Origin: Parasponia andersonii
Lineage: Eukaryota > Streptophyta > Magnoliopsida > Rosales > Cannabaceae
Length of the DNA stretch: 64,000 nucleotides
NCBI GenBank assembly: GCA_002914805.1
Contig: JXTB01000243.1
Coordinates: forward strand, 2,042 to 66,041
Reading direction: 5' to 3'
Shown here: positions 36,565 through 48,960 of the stretch, in pieces
Position numbering within the stretch: the stretch's first letter is position 1
Layout: every line of letters starts with the position of its first letter
Notes under the pieces: generated by a model
Database searches by the model: none
The model's input: the letters and a program-made list of their open reading frames with translations, nothing else
Told to the model about the DNA's origin: nothing
Program-made: the position numbers and the translations under genes

Positions 36565-39500
36565 ATGAAGAAGAAGAGCTTTTTCTCTTCGGTGGCAACG
36601 GTCTTCTTCTTCGTCTTCCAGACTCTGAGGCTCACTCTCTCCCTAACCCCAGATGGTCTCTCACTCCTCTCGCTCAAGTCCGCGATCGATCAACCGTCGG
36701 CCGGCGAGGCCTTCCCCGACTGGAACGAGGACGACCCGACTCCATGCCGCTGGTCCGGCATTTCCTGCATGAACGTCTCCGGCTTCCCCGACCCTCGAGT
36801 CGTCGGGATAGCCATCTCCGGGAGGAACATCCGGGGGTACATCCCGTCGGAGCTCGGGACCCTGGTCTTTCTCCGGCGACTCAACCTCCACAGCAACAAC
36901 TTCTACGGCTCCATACCCGTTCAGCTCTTCAACGCCACCTCGCTCCACAGTCTCTTCCTCTACGGTAACAACCTCTCCGGTCCGGTTCCTCCCGCGATCT
37001 GCACGTTACCGAGAATCCAGAACATCGATCTCTCCAACAACTCGCTCACGGGAGAGATTCCGGGCGAGCTGGAGAAATGTAAGCAGCTGCAGAGACTGAT
37101 CCTCGCCCGGAACAAACTCTCCGGCGAAATTCCGGCGGGAATTTGGTCGGGGATGGAGGAACTAGTCCAGTTGGACCTCTCTTCGAACGAATTAACGGGT
37201 TCGATTCCGGAGGACATCGGCGAGCTCAAGTCCCTTTCGGGGACTCTCAACCTCTCCTTCAACCACCTGTCCGGCGAGCTCCCGAAATCGCTCGGCGACT
37301 TGCCGGTGGCGCTGAGCTTCGATCTCCGGAACAACAATCTGAGCGGCGAGATACCGCAGTCGGGCTCGTTCGCGAACCAGGGCCCGACCGCGTTCCTCAA
37401 CAACCCGAGACTCTGCGGGTTTCCCCTCCAGAAGTCTTGCCGGGACACCGCGCCGAGCTCTCCCGGGAGCCCGAATTCGGGCTCGGAGTCGAGTCCGGGC
37501 CCCAAAAAGGGCCTAACTCCCGGGGTGATCATCCTAATCTCGCTGGCTGATGCTGCTGGAGTGGCGTTCATTGGTCTGGTGATAGTCTACATTTACTGGA
37601 AGAAGAAGGACAATTCCAATGGGTGTAGCTGTACTGGGAAGAGGAAGTTCGGGGATAGTGAGAAGAGACAGCTCTGTTCTTGTCTCTCTGCCAATGGGTT
37701 TCGCGGAAACGAGGACTCGGAGATTGAGGAGCCTGCGGAGAAGTCGGAGAGTGGGAGGGGAGGTGGGGACCTTGTGGCCGTCGACAAGGGCTTCACTTTT
37801 GAGCTTGATGAGCTCCTGAGAGCTTCGGCCTATGTGTTGGGGAAGAGTGGGTTGGGGATTGTGTACAAGGTGGTGCTCGGGAATGGCGTGCCCGTGGCGG
37901 TGAGGAGGCTCGGGGAGGGCGGTGACCAGAGGTATAAGGAGTTCGCGGCGGAGGTTCAGGCCATTGGGAAGGTCAAGCATCCGAATATTGTTAAGTTGAG
38001 AGCCTATTATTGGGCTCCGGACGAGAAGCTTCTCATCAGTGATTTCATCTCTAATGGCAACTTGGGTACTGCTCTTCGTGGTGAGTTCCTCTAATCCCCT
38101 GTTTTGCCTCTCTTTTCTCAAATTTTTCTTTTGTTTGTTTCCTTTCCTACTTTTGAGTTAGGATATTATCACGAAATTCGAATCTTAAATCTCAATATTA
38201 AGAAGAGTTAAGTACTAATAAAAGATAAAAGCTTAAGTTAGACCATTAACTAAGTTTATAGGGTCGTAAATGAGTAATTGTGTTCAAGATGAATTAATGT
38301 TATTATTGATTAATTAATGCCATAAAACTCACTATTAATTTTTTTTCTAATTCTCTACGTACATTTGCCAATCATGTTACAAACTACATAGTATTTTCCG
38401 GTGTAAAGGTGCAAATAGGAGGTAGTCATTAATTACCAATCATAATCAATAAAACAAATTACTCATCTGGCTTAGCATGAATGACACGCATGGAGGTAGA
38501 TGGATAAGGTTGATTTTTTTTTTTCCCCCACCTTTTTTTTTTTTAATTTTTTTTTTTTCACAATCCCGAAGATTCTTTGGTTTTCTTGAAGTGTGGGAGA
38601 CTGTGGGAAGGAAGTTTTGCCTCTGGTTCTTTATGTTTTTCAGAAACCAGTTCATAATGTTAGTGCTAAATCGGGAAACACAACTCTATGCCCTGAGAAA
38701 GGTGAATTCTTATCGATCCTTTTGGTAAAGTAAATCTACATTTTGTCTGTTTTTAAGGTAAAAAAAAAACTCCCTTGTGTTGGAACCTATTTAACTTTGG
38801 GTAAGTTTTGGTGGCTGCCCGGCTGGCACAATTGTCACCTGGAGTGAAATCTAACAAGTAGTTGGTCCCACAAAATACTTTCCATGCCACGTGGCTTATA
38901 GCTGGTTGGGAGATGAATGGGGCCCAGGCATGAACTATTATAGTCTTGAGCATTTTTCTTGAGGTCAATTAAACTATAGCATGGCACGGTCGGTGGGACC
39001 AGATAATAATAATAATAATAATCTAGAGGAGTCTCTTGTTTTTGCCGTTCTCAACTCGATCGCTTAATAAATGGTGTAGACTGCAGAGACCAACGTGGCT
39101 TTTCGGCCCAGTGAAAAATCTTCGGCCACTGTTCAGTGAATTAATTTTATATGTATCGATCAAAGTCGCTTTATGAAAGTTGCCTTTCTTTTTTGGTCCT
39201 GTAGTTTCAACCTCGATAGATAAAAGCCTGAAAATCATTACTTTTGTTTGCTGAGGAGGGAAAGCTTCTGCTTTTTCTCAAAAGGTTGTTACTTTTTGGT
39301 ACAACTACATAATAGAGAGAAGAGTCAATTAATATGCTTTTAGTCGTTAAATAAAGCTAATGCGTGCAATATCCAAACAACTATTTAATGTAAAAAAATA
39401 AATACAAGCCCAAAAAGTGAGCTGAAATGAAATTTGTGACTTTTGTATGATCACAGGGAGAAGTGGCCAACCATCGACGAGTAGTCTCTCATGGTCCACA

Positions 39501-40094
39501 AGGCTCAGAATCGCCAAAGGAACAGCTCGAGGCTTGGCCTACCTCCACGAGTGCAGTCCGAGAAAGTTCGTCCATGGAAACGTCAAACCTTCCAACATCC
39601 TCCTCGACAACGGGTTCCAGCCCCACATATCGGATTTCGGGCTCAACAGGCTCATCAGCATCACCGGGAACAACCCCTCGTCCGGAGGCTTCATCGGCGG
39701 GGCCCTGCCTTACCTGCAGTCCGTACAAGCAGAGAGAACCAACAACTACAGGGCCCCCGAGGCCAGAGTGCCCGGTAGCAGGCCAATGCAGAAGTGGGAC
39801 GTCTATTCCTTCGGCGTTGTCCTGCTCGAACTGCTCACGGGCAAGTCGCCGGAGCTTTCGCCGACCACGTCGACGTCGGTGGAGGTACCGGACCTCGTGA
39901 GGTGGGTCCGGAAAGGGTTCGAAGACGAGAACCCTCTTTCGGACATGGTTGATCCGGTGTTGCTCCAAGAGGTTCAAGCCAAGAAGGAGGTGATTGCGGT
40001 GTTTCATGTAGCTCTGGCTTGTACGGAGGCCGACCCTGAGATTCGGCCTAGGATGAAGACTGTCTCGGAAAATCTCGAGAGGGTTGGAACGTGA
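36565..40094 (+). CDS. LRR receptor-like kinase, ZAR1/At1g67510-like, probable pseudokinase (two exons)
   Basis: This is a leucine-rich-repeat receptor-like protein of the plasma membrane. Exons are 36565-38080 and 39457-40094, giving 717 aa, normal for this subfamily. Order: signal peptide (about 1-27), LRR N-terminal cap with SLKSAIDQP and a CRWSGISC pair, about six LRRs, a Ser/Pro-rich stretch, a membrane helix (about 319-343) followed by KKK, then a kinase-like domain (about 411-710). Two catalytic positions differ from active kinases. The ATP-binding lysine of VAIK is Arg (VAVRRL, about 443-448), and the HRD loop reads HGN (about 544-546). DFG is kept (about 565-567). Relatives also have VAVRR and HGD, so the family is atypical and this copy has lost the loop aspartate too. 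The intron sits inside the kinase domain and is GT-AG with frame kept. The ligand is unknown. Confidence 0.93.
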
Positions 40095-40239
40095 GAACTG
40101 GACGGTCTATATGAACGTCGTTATATATAGTCGTCAAGGACCTTTTTCTTTCTTTCTTTCTTTTTTTTTTTTTGGTGGTGAATGAATGAAACATGGTTTT
40201 GGTGGCATTCATATTCTTTTTCGGCCTTGATCAAGATGA

Positions 40240-40640
40240 TCTTTAGTAAGAGTCGCCAATTTACTCCTGACCAACCCCAGAAGAAACAAATTTTCAACCC
40301 TTAAAAGTCTTAGCAATCCTTGGATCATTGTTTTGGACCTTTTGGTTATACATATTTTAATTGTTTTTCCTTCTGTTAAAATTCAGAAGTAGCTTCATTT
40401 TTTGTAATTTAAAATTTTAATTTAGCGGCAGAGTCTGTTTGTAATAATGTTGCTTTATGTTTTCTCCACGATGTTCAAGCTTTCATCTCTATAGATTTGC
40501 TTCTGTAATTTAACTTTCCAAAAGGGGCATATTCTTTTGTTATGTAAAAATTCACCGTTCATTTACGGACGTGGCTACCATTCGTTAAAGAATTTATGTC
40601 GTTTATACTTGCAACGACATATCGTTTGTCTTTACAGTTA
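40240..40640 (+). repeat. Dispersed repeat, copy 1 (partner at 52100-52500)
   Basis: A non-coding segment starting about 150 bp past the kinase-like gene stop matches 52100-52500 in the same direction. Shared landmarks are CAATC(C/T)TTGGATCATTGTTT, AAATTCAGAAGTAGC and TACTTTATGTT-type and TCTCCAC stretches. Towards the right both copies contain several GTCGTTT and AACGAC words. The class is unknown. Confidence 0.7.
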
Positions 40641-40839
40641 TGTTATTATGTGGGGAAAGTCATCATCAGTTGGTTGGAAAATTCTTATTGTTGTCGTTTA
40701 ACATAATTACCTCTAGAATTAATTTTTCTTTAGGCGGAGTGAATTTTATTTTGAGTACCAATATATATCCCAAATATCATTTTAGTCGCCACGTGTTTGG
40801 TCGCAAAATCATCAAATATCACATTAATTAGGGAGTTCT

Positions 40840-43800
40840 ATGGAGGTTAGTACAGTAGCAATGGAAGCTGAAAAGGCCAGTGGCGGGGGTTTATATGCTC
40901 CTGGGAAGGATAGGGTGGTATTTAGACCTCCTGAGAGGAAATCCCTTTTAGGTATTTTTAATTGTATTAACAATTTTTTTTTTTTTTTAATTGTATTACA
41001 GTCCTTGATGTTAATTCTGATTGGTGATAATGATACAACAGGGCTTGATATTCTGGCTAATGCGAAAAGGGAAGTGGCTAAGGTTGATGGTGGCTTTAAA
41101 GCCTCAAGAGAAAGAGTTTGTTTCTGTTGCAGCCTCTATGGAGGAAAAGGAGAATTATGGGTCTTCTGTAATGGATGACACTGGGAGTAACAACACATTC
41201 GCTGGTATAGCAGCAAGTGAGACACCACATAAAGGTATTGTTTTTGGTTTTGTTCTGTAGTAAGAATGTATTCCAAACTTTTAAAAGATTCTGAGCTTTA
41301 GATTTCACAAAATCACTCCAGCTGCAGGACCATGGAGTTGTTATATGCATGTCTACATTTTTCTTTCTGATCTGTAAATGTTATCTGAGAACACCCACAG
41401 TGTGTCCCCTTTTTCTTTTTGATAAGAAACAGAAATATAGTGCCCCCTTTTACATGGAGGTTACGTTTACTTTTTCAGTTTGTTTGGCACTGGTTGTCTC
41501 GATCTATAATAGATTAGTAGATGTTAAGTAAAATTCATCTGCAGATCATTCTTGAAGTAAACGTTCGTGTATAAATCCATTATTTGATGTAAAAGATGGA
41601 ACTTTTACACTGGAATAACTTTCTTTCAATCTGAAGGATTCAAAGTTACAATGAACAAGCCAAGCTCCAGCTCTAGTTTTTTGGCATCTTTGTCTGGTCC
41701 TGTTATTCTTCTATTTTTTCCTGTGTTTATCCCAACTGGCATGTGGGTGCTTGATGAATTTGGCTTTTGGTTTATGTTAATGACATAGTTCAGGATATTT
41801 ATGGTTCTCAGGTTCAGTTTTATTAATGAATGCTTCATGGATATTTAATTCTGAGATACTATTTCAAGGAGAGAAATGTGGCCAAAAAAGTATTAGATCT
41901 CTTGTTTAAACAAACTGGAAGAAGTTACCTTATTGAAGATTAGTGGATGGTTATGCTTTAATCCTGGTTGCTTATCTCTTGGGTTTAGAGGGGTTGTTTG
42001 GGCGTGCCCTTTTACATATTCATGTGATTTCTTGTAAATTTTTTCTTTCTTGTTGGTGATATTTCCAGACGATTTGAGGTGCTTTCAGGGAACAGAGAAG
42101 GATGGATGTCCCTTAATCTTGTTAACCTCTTTTTTGATTTGTAAATGTGAATTTATTTTAATATGTATGCTTGTTAGTTGTTACAAATGACACTTGTTAC
42201 AATTTACCTTGATATGTTCTGTTTTATAGTGTTTTCTTCCATTTATTTTTCTTTGAGTAACTTTTTTTATTGCCCAAGTGAAATTTGGAATTCTTCTAAT
42301 GCAGAAAGTACACCGACACAAGAAGAAAAAGTTAACAATACATATCTTCAGATGTAAGTTTATCTTGGGCACAAGCTATATCAACGCTGGTATTGGTATC
42401 ATGTGCCTAATTGTGTTACTTATTTACTCCAAAAGCTTTTTATTCGGTCCATCGGTTTTTGGTTTTGATCGCCAAACTGTTTTCTTCTCCTTCTTCACTT
42501 TGATTTTGGTTCTTGGTGGTGAAAACACTTTTTCCAAAATGTTCTATATCAGTTCTAATATGTTTATGATAATATGTCGATTGCAGGTTTCAACTATATC
42601 AGCACAAAGTTCCCAGAGCTTCCGGTCTCGGAGCCCTAGGTATAATAGGGATAACCATGTTCATGAGAGAAGAGATTGTAGGGATGACAAAGATGACCAT
42701 GACAGTGAGAGAAAGCAGTGTTAGGATGACAGGGAGGACTGTGGTAATGAGAGAAGAGAGTATAAGGATCATCATGACAGGGATGATCGTATTGGTGGGA
42801 GAAGAGACTACAAGGACGATAATAGAGGCAGAGCTGACAACAGGAGGGTAAGACAAGAACATAGTAATGGCAGTAAAGATCAATATTATGGAAGGGAATC
42901 ATGTGATTGTTATGAACCAGGGTATGGTGGAGATTATGGAAGAAAGAGAAGTAGAAATGAAAGTTCAAAGAGGGGGTCTGGTAAGTAGTCATTGTGTTTG
43001 TGTTTTCTTGACTTTTTTAATTTTTTTCACAAAAGTTGGCCATACAAGTACTACATGTAATTTCATTTTTAAATTCTAGACGTAGTGGGAGGTCCCGTCA
43101 ACTTACTTTTTCTACGGAACATTCGTGATTGAATGTGGTAAGATAGTTTTGGAATATCTTGGAAGCTTTACCACCCAGTTAGTGCGTATTTATCTCTGAG
43201 ATAGGGTGTTCTTCCTTCTATTTTCTGTTCAGAAAAAAGAACAGTTGTATGTTTTCCAACATGGATATTCTGGTCATTGTAGAGTGATGATTGGCTTCTT
43301 CATGTGCTGTTTGTTTACTGTTGGTTGTGTCAATGACTATAGGATGAAGAAGCTGAGGGGACTGGTCTGGCCAAAGAGCAGAAGTACAAGATTTCTGAAA
43401 GCATGCACCTAGAGATGGAATACAATTCTGATCGGGCATGGTAATTTAAAATATTGATTGCTTTTATTTATTTATTTATTTTTGACGTAACACCTATAAA
43501 GAAGAGAGAACATAGTTGACTAACATCATCTTGTAATATAGGTACGACAGAGAAGAAGGTAACACTATGTTTGATGCAGATAGCTCATCGTTTTTCTTTG
43601 GAGATGAGGCTTCCTTTCAAAAGAAAGAAGCAGAGTTAGCAAAAAGGCTCGTATGTTTATATGTCTTCTTCTTCTTTTTTTTTTTTTTTTGGTTGAAATG
43701 TGCGTAAATAATTGCTTTTTTAATCATAAGCATTATGTATTGCTCTTCTTTGTGTTAATAACTAGAAAGATTATAGTTAGAATAGTTACTCTACCACTTG

Positions 43801-46800
43801 AGTGAGTGTCTCCCTCCCAAAATCTCTCCAATTTTGGAAGGATTGAAAGTTGGCTAAAATTGTGGATTTGGAATCCCTCGTCTAATCCCATCCCTCGTAC
43901 CAAGCGACCATTATATCTCAAATCCATCCAATAAATCCTTTACCACTCTCCTTCCTTCCACTTCTCCCTCCTACCAAACATTCTCTATGAGATGTTGAGT
44001 TTTGTCCAGGACTGTAGCTAAACTGTTTTTTTTTTTCTTCTTTTCTTGTTAATTACACACTAAGATTGGTAGTTTATATGATTGTTGTAGTTTATGGTTT
44101 ACGAGTCCAGCATGTTTATTACAAAAGTTTTGCTCATTAAAAGCTTTAACAGAGTATGACTACCACCATCCTTAGTTTTATTCCTTATTCTGAGCACCAT
44201 AACTTGAAGGTTTCTATAATTCAAATTATCATGTTAAAGGCTGAGTTGCACTGTTGAAATTGACATATGAAGTAGCAGGAGAAAAGACAATCATTATTGG
44301 CGTGCCAGCCTCTCTACAATTTTATTGCATTTGTGTGAAAAATTACGTTTTCTTTCAAACTGTGTTCTCCATCGTAGATACATTGATTTACTTTAGTGCG
44401 TACTAATTTATATGAGCTTGTCTTGTTGTATCTTTAACGGCATCAGCCTACGTGTTACTAGCACCCTATTTATATAATTTAATATTGTTGTTACAGGTTC
44501 GAAGAGATGGAACTAAGATGACACTTACTCAAAGCAAAAAAATGTCTCAACGCACTGCTGATAATGCTCAATGGGAAGACAGACAACTATTGAGATCTGG
44601 AGCCGTTTGTGGCACCGAGGTACAGACTGAGTTTGATGATGAAGAGGAACGCAAAGTTATTCTTTTTGTACATGGTAAGAAAATTTAGAATGAGCCATCT
44701 GATTCGTTCAATGTAATACATTAAGTTGCGGCTTGTCTATCTCATTAGCTGAACTTGCCTTTACTTTTTATTGTGGCAGATACGAAGCCTCCTTTCCTGG
44801 ATGGGAGGGTTGTTTTCACCAAACAAGCAGAGCCAATAATGCCAATTAAGGATCCCACATCTGATATGGCTATAATTTCACGCAAAGGCTCTGCTTTGGT
44901 AAAGGAAATCCATGAGAAACAAAGTACGAACAAATCGCGCCAATGTTTTTGGGAGCTTGCAGGCTCAAAACTTGGTGATATCCTTGGTGTTGAGAAAACA
45001 GCAGGGCAGGTATTTTATTCTAGCAATGAGGTTGCAAGTATGATACACGCTTCATAAGCCAGACACTAATGCTTTCAACTATGTTGCCAGATTGATGCAG
45101 ATACTGCAGCAGTAGGTGAAGATGGTGAAATTGATTTCAAGGAAGAAGCAAAGTTTGCACAACATTTGAAGAAGGGGGAAGCTGTGAGTGACTTTGCAAA
45201 GACAAACCATTGCTCAGCAACGACAATATCTGCCAATCTACTCAGAGCGAGATGCGTTACTGCATGTGAGATGTTTTCCTCGTACTAAAACTCTTGTATA
45301 TAGATAGAGAAACTTGAATGTTATTTTTGTTTCGAGTTGATTATGCCTTTGATATTCTTGTGATCACCGAGGCGATATGTAGATGAGTTTACTTTTGTAT
45401 ACATATAGGCTAGGATGTGCTCTTTTAAATCTTGAGTCTGTTTTGAATATCTATTTTACAGGTTATTTGTGAAAATCAGGTTGTAGTCATTGTTGGAGAA
45501 ACTGGTTCAGGAAAGACAACTCAATTGACACAGGTTCATTCATACTTTATTTTCTTATGGCCATAATAATTGAGCAATTGTTTCAAGGTTGCAAGGATGG
45601 TCTGTGTATCACATTGTCTGGCATTTGATTAAGTGGATTTGGTTGACAGTATCTACATGAAGATGGCTACACTGTAAATGGAATTGTGGGATGCACCCAG
45701 CCTAGGCGTGTGGCTGCAATGAGTGTTGCAAAAAGAGTTAGTGAGGAGATCGAGACCGAGCTAGGTGATAAAGTTGGCTATGCTATTCATTTCGAGGACG
45801 TGACTGGGCCAAATACGATAATAAAGGTTTTTCCCCCTCACCTGCTCTTACTAAAGTTATTTGATTCATATTGCATATCTGGTGACATATCGCCCTACAT
45901 GCACTCATTATTCATGATGGTCATTGAATTATCGATAACACTTAAGCCTGCAGCCTTTCTTCCAAGTTCTTTGTTATTATTACTTCATTATGTGCTAATC
46001 CATTTTTTGTTCTCTCTCCTTTTTTTTTTTTTTTTTTTTTTTCAGTCTGATTACAGTACATCACAGATGGAGTACTTCTGCGTGAGACACTCAAGGATGC
46101 TGATCTTGAAAAGTATCGGTAAGAGAATTGGTTTCCGTATATTTCTCTGTTTTTACATAACAAAATCATGAACTTTTGAGATTGTTTTTATTGTAGTGTC
46201 ATTGTGGAGGACGAAGCACATGAGAGGTCACTGAGCACAGATGTTTTGTTTGGAATTTGAAAAAAGTGTTGCTCAGCGTCGTGATTTTGAGCTCATTGTG
46301 ACATCTGTTACTCTCAATGCACAAAAGTTTTCTAAATTTTTTGGAGGGTATTCTTTTATCCTTTTAGATTCTGATAATGTCACCATCTTCTACACCAACT
46401 TTCTCAATATATGCAGTCTTTGAATTTGTTGCAGTGTTCCAATTCATGTGATTCCTGGGAGAACCTTTGCTGTAAATATATTGTACAGTAAAAGCCCCTG
46501 TGAAGATTATGTTGAGGCTGCAATGAAGCAGGCGATGACTGTCCATATCACAAGCCCTCCAGGTGACATTCTCATCTTCATGGCTGGCCAAGATGAGATC
46601 GAGGCAGCCTGCTATGCTCTAGCAGAGCGTATGGAACTTCTTGTCTCAACTACAAAGAAAGGGGTTCCAAAGCTCTTGATACTCCTGATATTTTCACAGC
46701 TTCCTGCTGACTTGCAAGCAAAAGTATTCGAAAAAGCTGAAGAAGGAGAGTGCAAGTGCATTGTTGCCACGAACATAGCTGAGACATCTTTGACAGTGGA

Positions 46801-48021
46801 TGGCATATTTTATGCATTGACACTGGTTACGGTAAAATGAAGGTGTGCAACCCTAGGATGGGTATGGATGCTCTGCAAGTTTTCCCTGTCAGTCGTGCTG
46901 CTGCTGATCAACGTGCTGGATGGGCTGGAAGAACTGGTCCGGGCACATGTTATCGGTTGTATACAGAGAGTGCATACCTGAACGAGATGCTACCCAGTCC
47001 TGTGCCTGAGATTCAAAGGACCAATCTTGGCAATGTTGTCTTGTTGCTCAAATCTCTGAAAGTCGAGAATTTACTTGATTTCGATTTCATGGATCCACCT
47101 CCCCAAGACAATATCCTTAATTCTATGTACCAGTTGTGGGTCTTGGGTGCTCTTAACAACGTTGGGAGCTTGACTGACCTTGGTTGGAAAATGGTAGAGT
47201 TCCCATTGGATCCCCCACTTGCTAAGATGCTCCTGATGGGTGAACAGTTAGGGTGCTTAGATGAGGTTTTGACCATTGTGTCGATGCTTTCAGTGCCATC
47301 AGTATTCTTTAGGCCCAAAGATAGGGCTGAGGAGAGTGATGCTGCACGTGAAAAATTCTTCATCCCTGAGTCCGACCACTTGACACTCTATAATGTTTAC
47401 CAACAGTGGAAACAACATCAATACAGGGGAGACTGGTGTAATGACCATTTTTTGCATGTTAAAGGATTGCGTAAAGCTAGAGAGGTGAGATCGCAGCTGT
47501 TGGATATTCTGAAGACACTGAAAATACCCTTGACATCTTCTTGGCCTGATACAGACATTGTGAGAAAAGCTATTTGTTCTGCTTATTTCCACAACTCAGC
47601 GAAATTAAAGGGTGTGGGGGAGTATGTCAATTGCAGGAATGGGATGCCATGTCATTTACATCCTAGTAGTGCTCTCTACGGAATGGGTTGCACACCAGAG
47701 TACGTTGTTTATCATGAGTTGATTCTAACAACAAAAGAGTACATGCAGTGTGCCACAGCAGTGGAGCCCCAGTGGATGGCTGAGCTAGGACCCATGTTCT
47801 TCTCTGTCAAGGACTCTGATACGTCATTATTGGAGCATAAGAAGAGACAGAAGGAAGAGAAAACGGCCATGGAAGATGAGATGGAGAATTTAAGGAAGGA
47901 GCAAGCTGAGGCAGAGAGAGAAGAGAGGGAAAAGAGGGCTAAGCAGCGGCAAAGTGTCTCAACACTGGGGTTGCCGGAGGGTTCTTCAACCTATCTGAGA
48001 CCAGAGAGGCTCGGTTTGTAA
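40840..48021 (+). pseudogene. DEAH7: Decayed copy of the splicing helicase PRP16/DEAH7
   Basis: The intact family member is a DEAH-box RNA helicase that drives the second step of pre-mRNA splicing. This copy keeps the gene's exon order and introns, so it is a non-processed pseudogene. Recognisable exons begin at about 40840, 41042, 42305, 42588, 43342, 43542, 44497, 44780, 45092, 45463, 45650, 46060, 46198 and 46435. Walker A is kept (GETGSGKTT, near 45500), as is DEAH (near 46212). Damage: a shift in the second exon (about 41105), an in-frame stop in the Arg/Asp-rich exon (42721), apparent loss of much of the Ser/Pro-rich N-terminal region, a 2-base loss near 45202, a stop and 2-base loss near 46256-46270, and a 1-base loss near 46815. 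Motif III reads SVT for SAT, and motif VI reads QRAGWAGR for QRAGRAGR. The last 394 codons (46837-48021) are open. A sequencing-error cause is unlikely because neighbouring genes are intact. Confidence 0.88.
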
Positions 48022-48633
48022 ATATATAGCGTCAAAGTGTCAAATCTTTAATCTTATTTGCCTGAAAGGAGCCTGTTGTAAACGCTACAGAAATTTTTTA
48101 CCTACGTAGCCAATGAAAATAAAACAATAATAAAATTAATTTTTTTCGCCATGAGTTAGTTATTAGGTGGGTGAGGATTATAATAATAGGACTGTAGAGT
48201 TTACAACAGCTTTTGTAAAGATCTGTAATTTTTGTTTCTGAAAGTTCATTTAAGTACTAAGTGAGCTATTGAGCCCCTGGTTGTCGTAGATTGCTTCAAA
48301 GATGGGCGCATCAATATAATATAATTCTGACCAGCGAGCACCATGTCTTGTAAGTACCTGTCTGTTCTGCTTCTCGATTGTTTGGTAGAGTCCTTGTCCA
48401 CTTGTAATGAGTGTGCTATTTACTCATATTACACTCATTTTTGAATCCGAATTATTAGTCTTGAAAAATTGTTTCCTAATAAGGAGAACGATCACTTATG
48501 ACGCAACTTTCTGTCATGCTTTGATGTTGTCAAAACTTCCATGAAATACTAATAATAATAATAACCAGATATAAAGAGTAGTATGTGTTCAAGTAGTATA
48601 TATTACTAGTAAGATGAGTAGACATGTGGATGT
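48022..48633. other. 3' region between the PRP16 copy and a small gene
   Basis: This stretch of about 600 bp follows the last PRP16-like exon. An AATAAAA-type signal at about 48117-48124 could be the old polyadenylation site. I see nothing else. Confidence 0.5.
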
Positions 48634-48960
48634 TCAAGCAGAAATAATGGCGGCTGGGGGCTTAAAGGCAATATGGATACAAGCAACAAAATGAATAGTA
48701 AGCTTATTTTTGACATTTCTCAAGACCAAAGCTTTCCCATTACCCCAATGGAACACTGCTAGGATGATTTTCTTTATGGTCTTCTCTCTCTTCTTGTGAT
48801 TGCTCTCCACCTTGGCCATCTTTTCTTCATTTCCTTCTTCTTCTTCTCCTCCCCACTGAAGAGGGTAACTCCTCAAAAACACCCTTCTATTGTTTTGGTC
48901 TTCATTTCGAAAGCTTCTTGAGCGCATCCAATTCTCTGAATCAGTGCCTTTGGAATCCAT
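48634..48960 (-). CDS. Small conserved plant protein of unknown function (108 aa)
   Basis: One uninterrupted frame starts MDSKGTDSENWMRSRSFRNE and ends KPPAAIISA. It has an Arg/Asn-rich N-terminus, an acidic GGEEEEGNEE stretch, a basic KKREKTIKKI stretch, then a hydrophobic-basic C-terminal half (ILAVFHWGNGKALVLRNVK). I recall unnamed small plant proteins with the pattern SYPLxWG followed by KKIILxVF, but I cannot name a family. The codon pattern and balanced composition set it apart from the Phe/Lys-rich chance frames around it. The start at 48960 is the only upstream ATG before an in-frame stop. It has no signal peptide or clear membrane helix. Confidence 0.6.
   Translation of the reverse strand: MDSKGTDSENWMRSRSFRNEDQNNRRVFLRSYPLQWGGEEEEGNEEKMAKVESNHKKREKTIKKIILAVFHWGNGKALVLRNVKNKLTIHFVACIHIAFKPPAAIISA

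Noticed and set aside
36537-36968. Plus-strand open frame of 143 codons at the start of the receptor-like kinase
   Set aside because: It is an out-of-frame shadow in a GC-rich exon and has no family similarity; the LRR frame explains the segment.
39489-40007. Open frames on both strands over the second kinase exon
   Set aside because: They are shadows caused by high GC; only the kinase frame gives conserved motifs.
42278-42724. Plus-strand frame of 148 codons treated as a separate gene
   Set aside because: It joins intron sequence to one Arg/Asp-rich exon of the PRP16 pseudogene.
40840-48021. The PRP16-like locus as a working gene with sequencing errors
   Set aside because: Five neighbouring genes read cleanly, and the copy also has replacements in invariant helicase motifs and a missing N-terminal part, so true decay is more likely.
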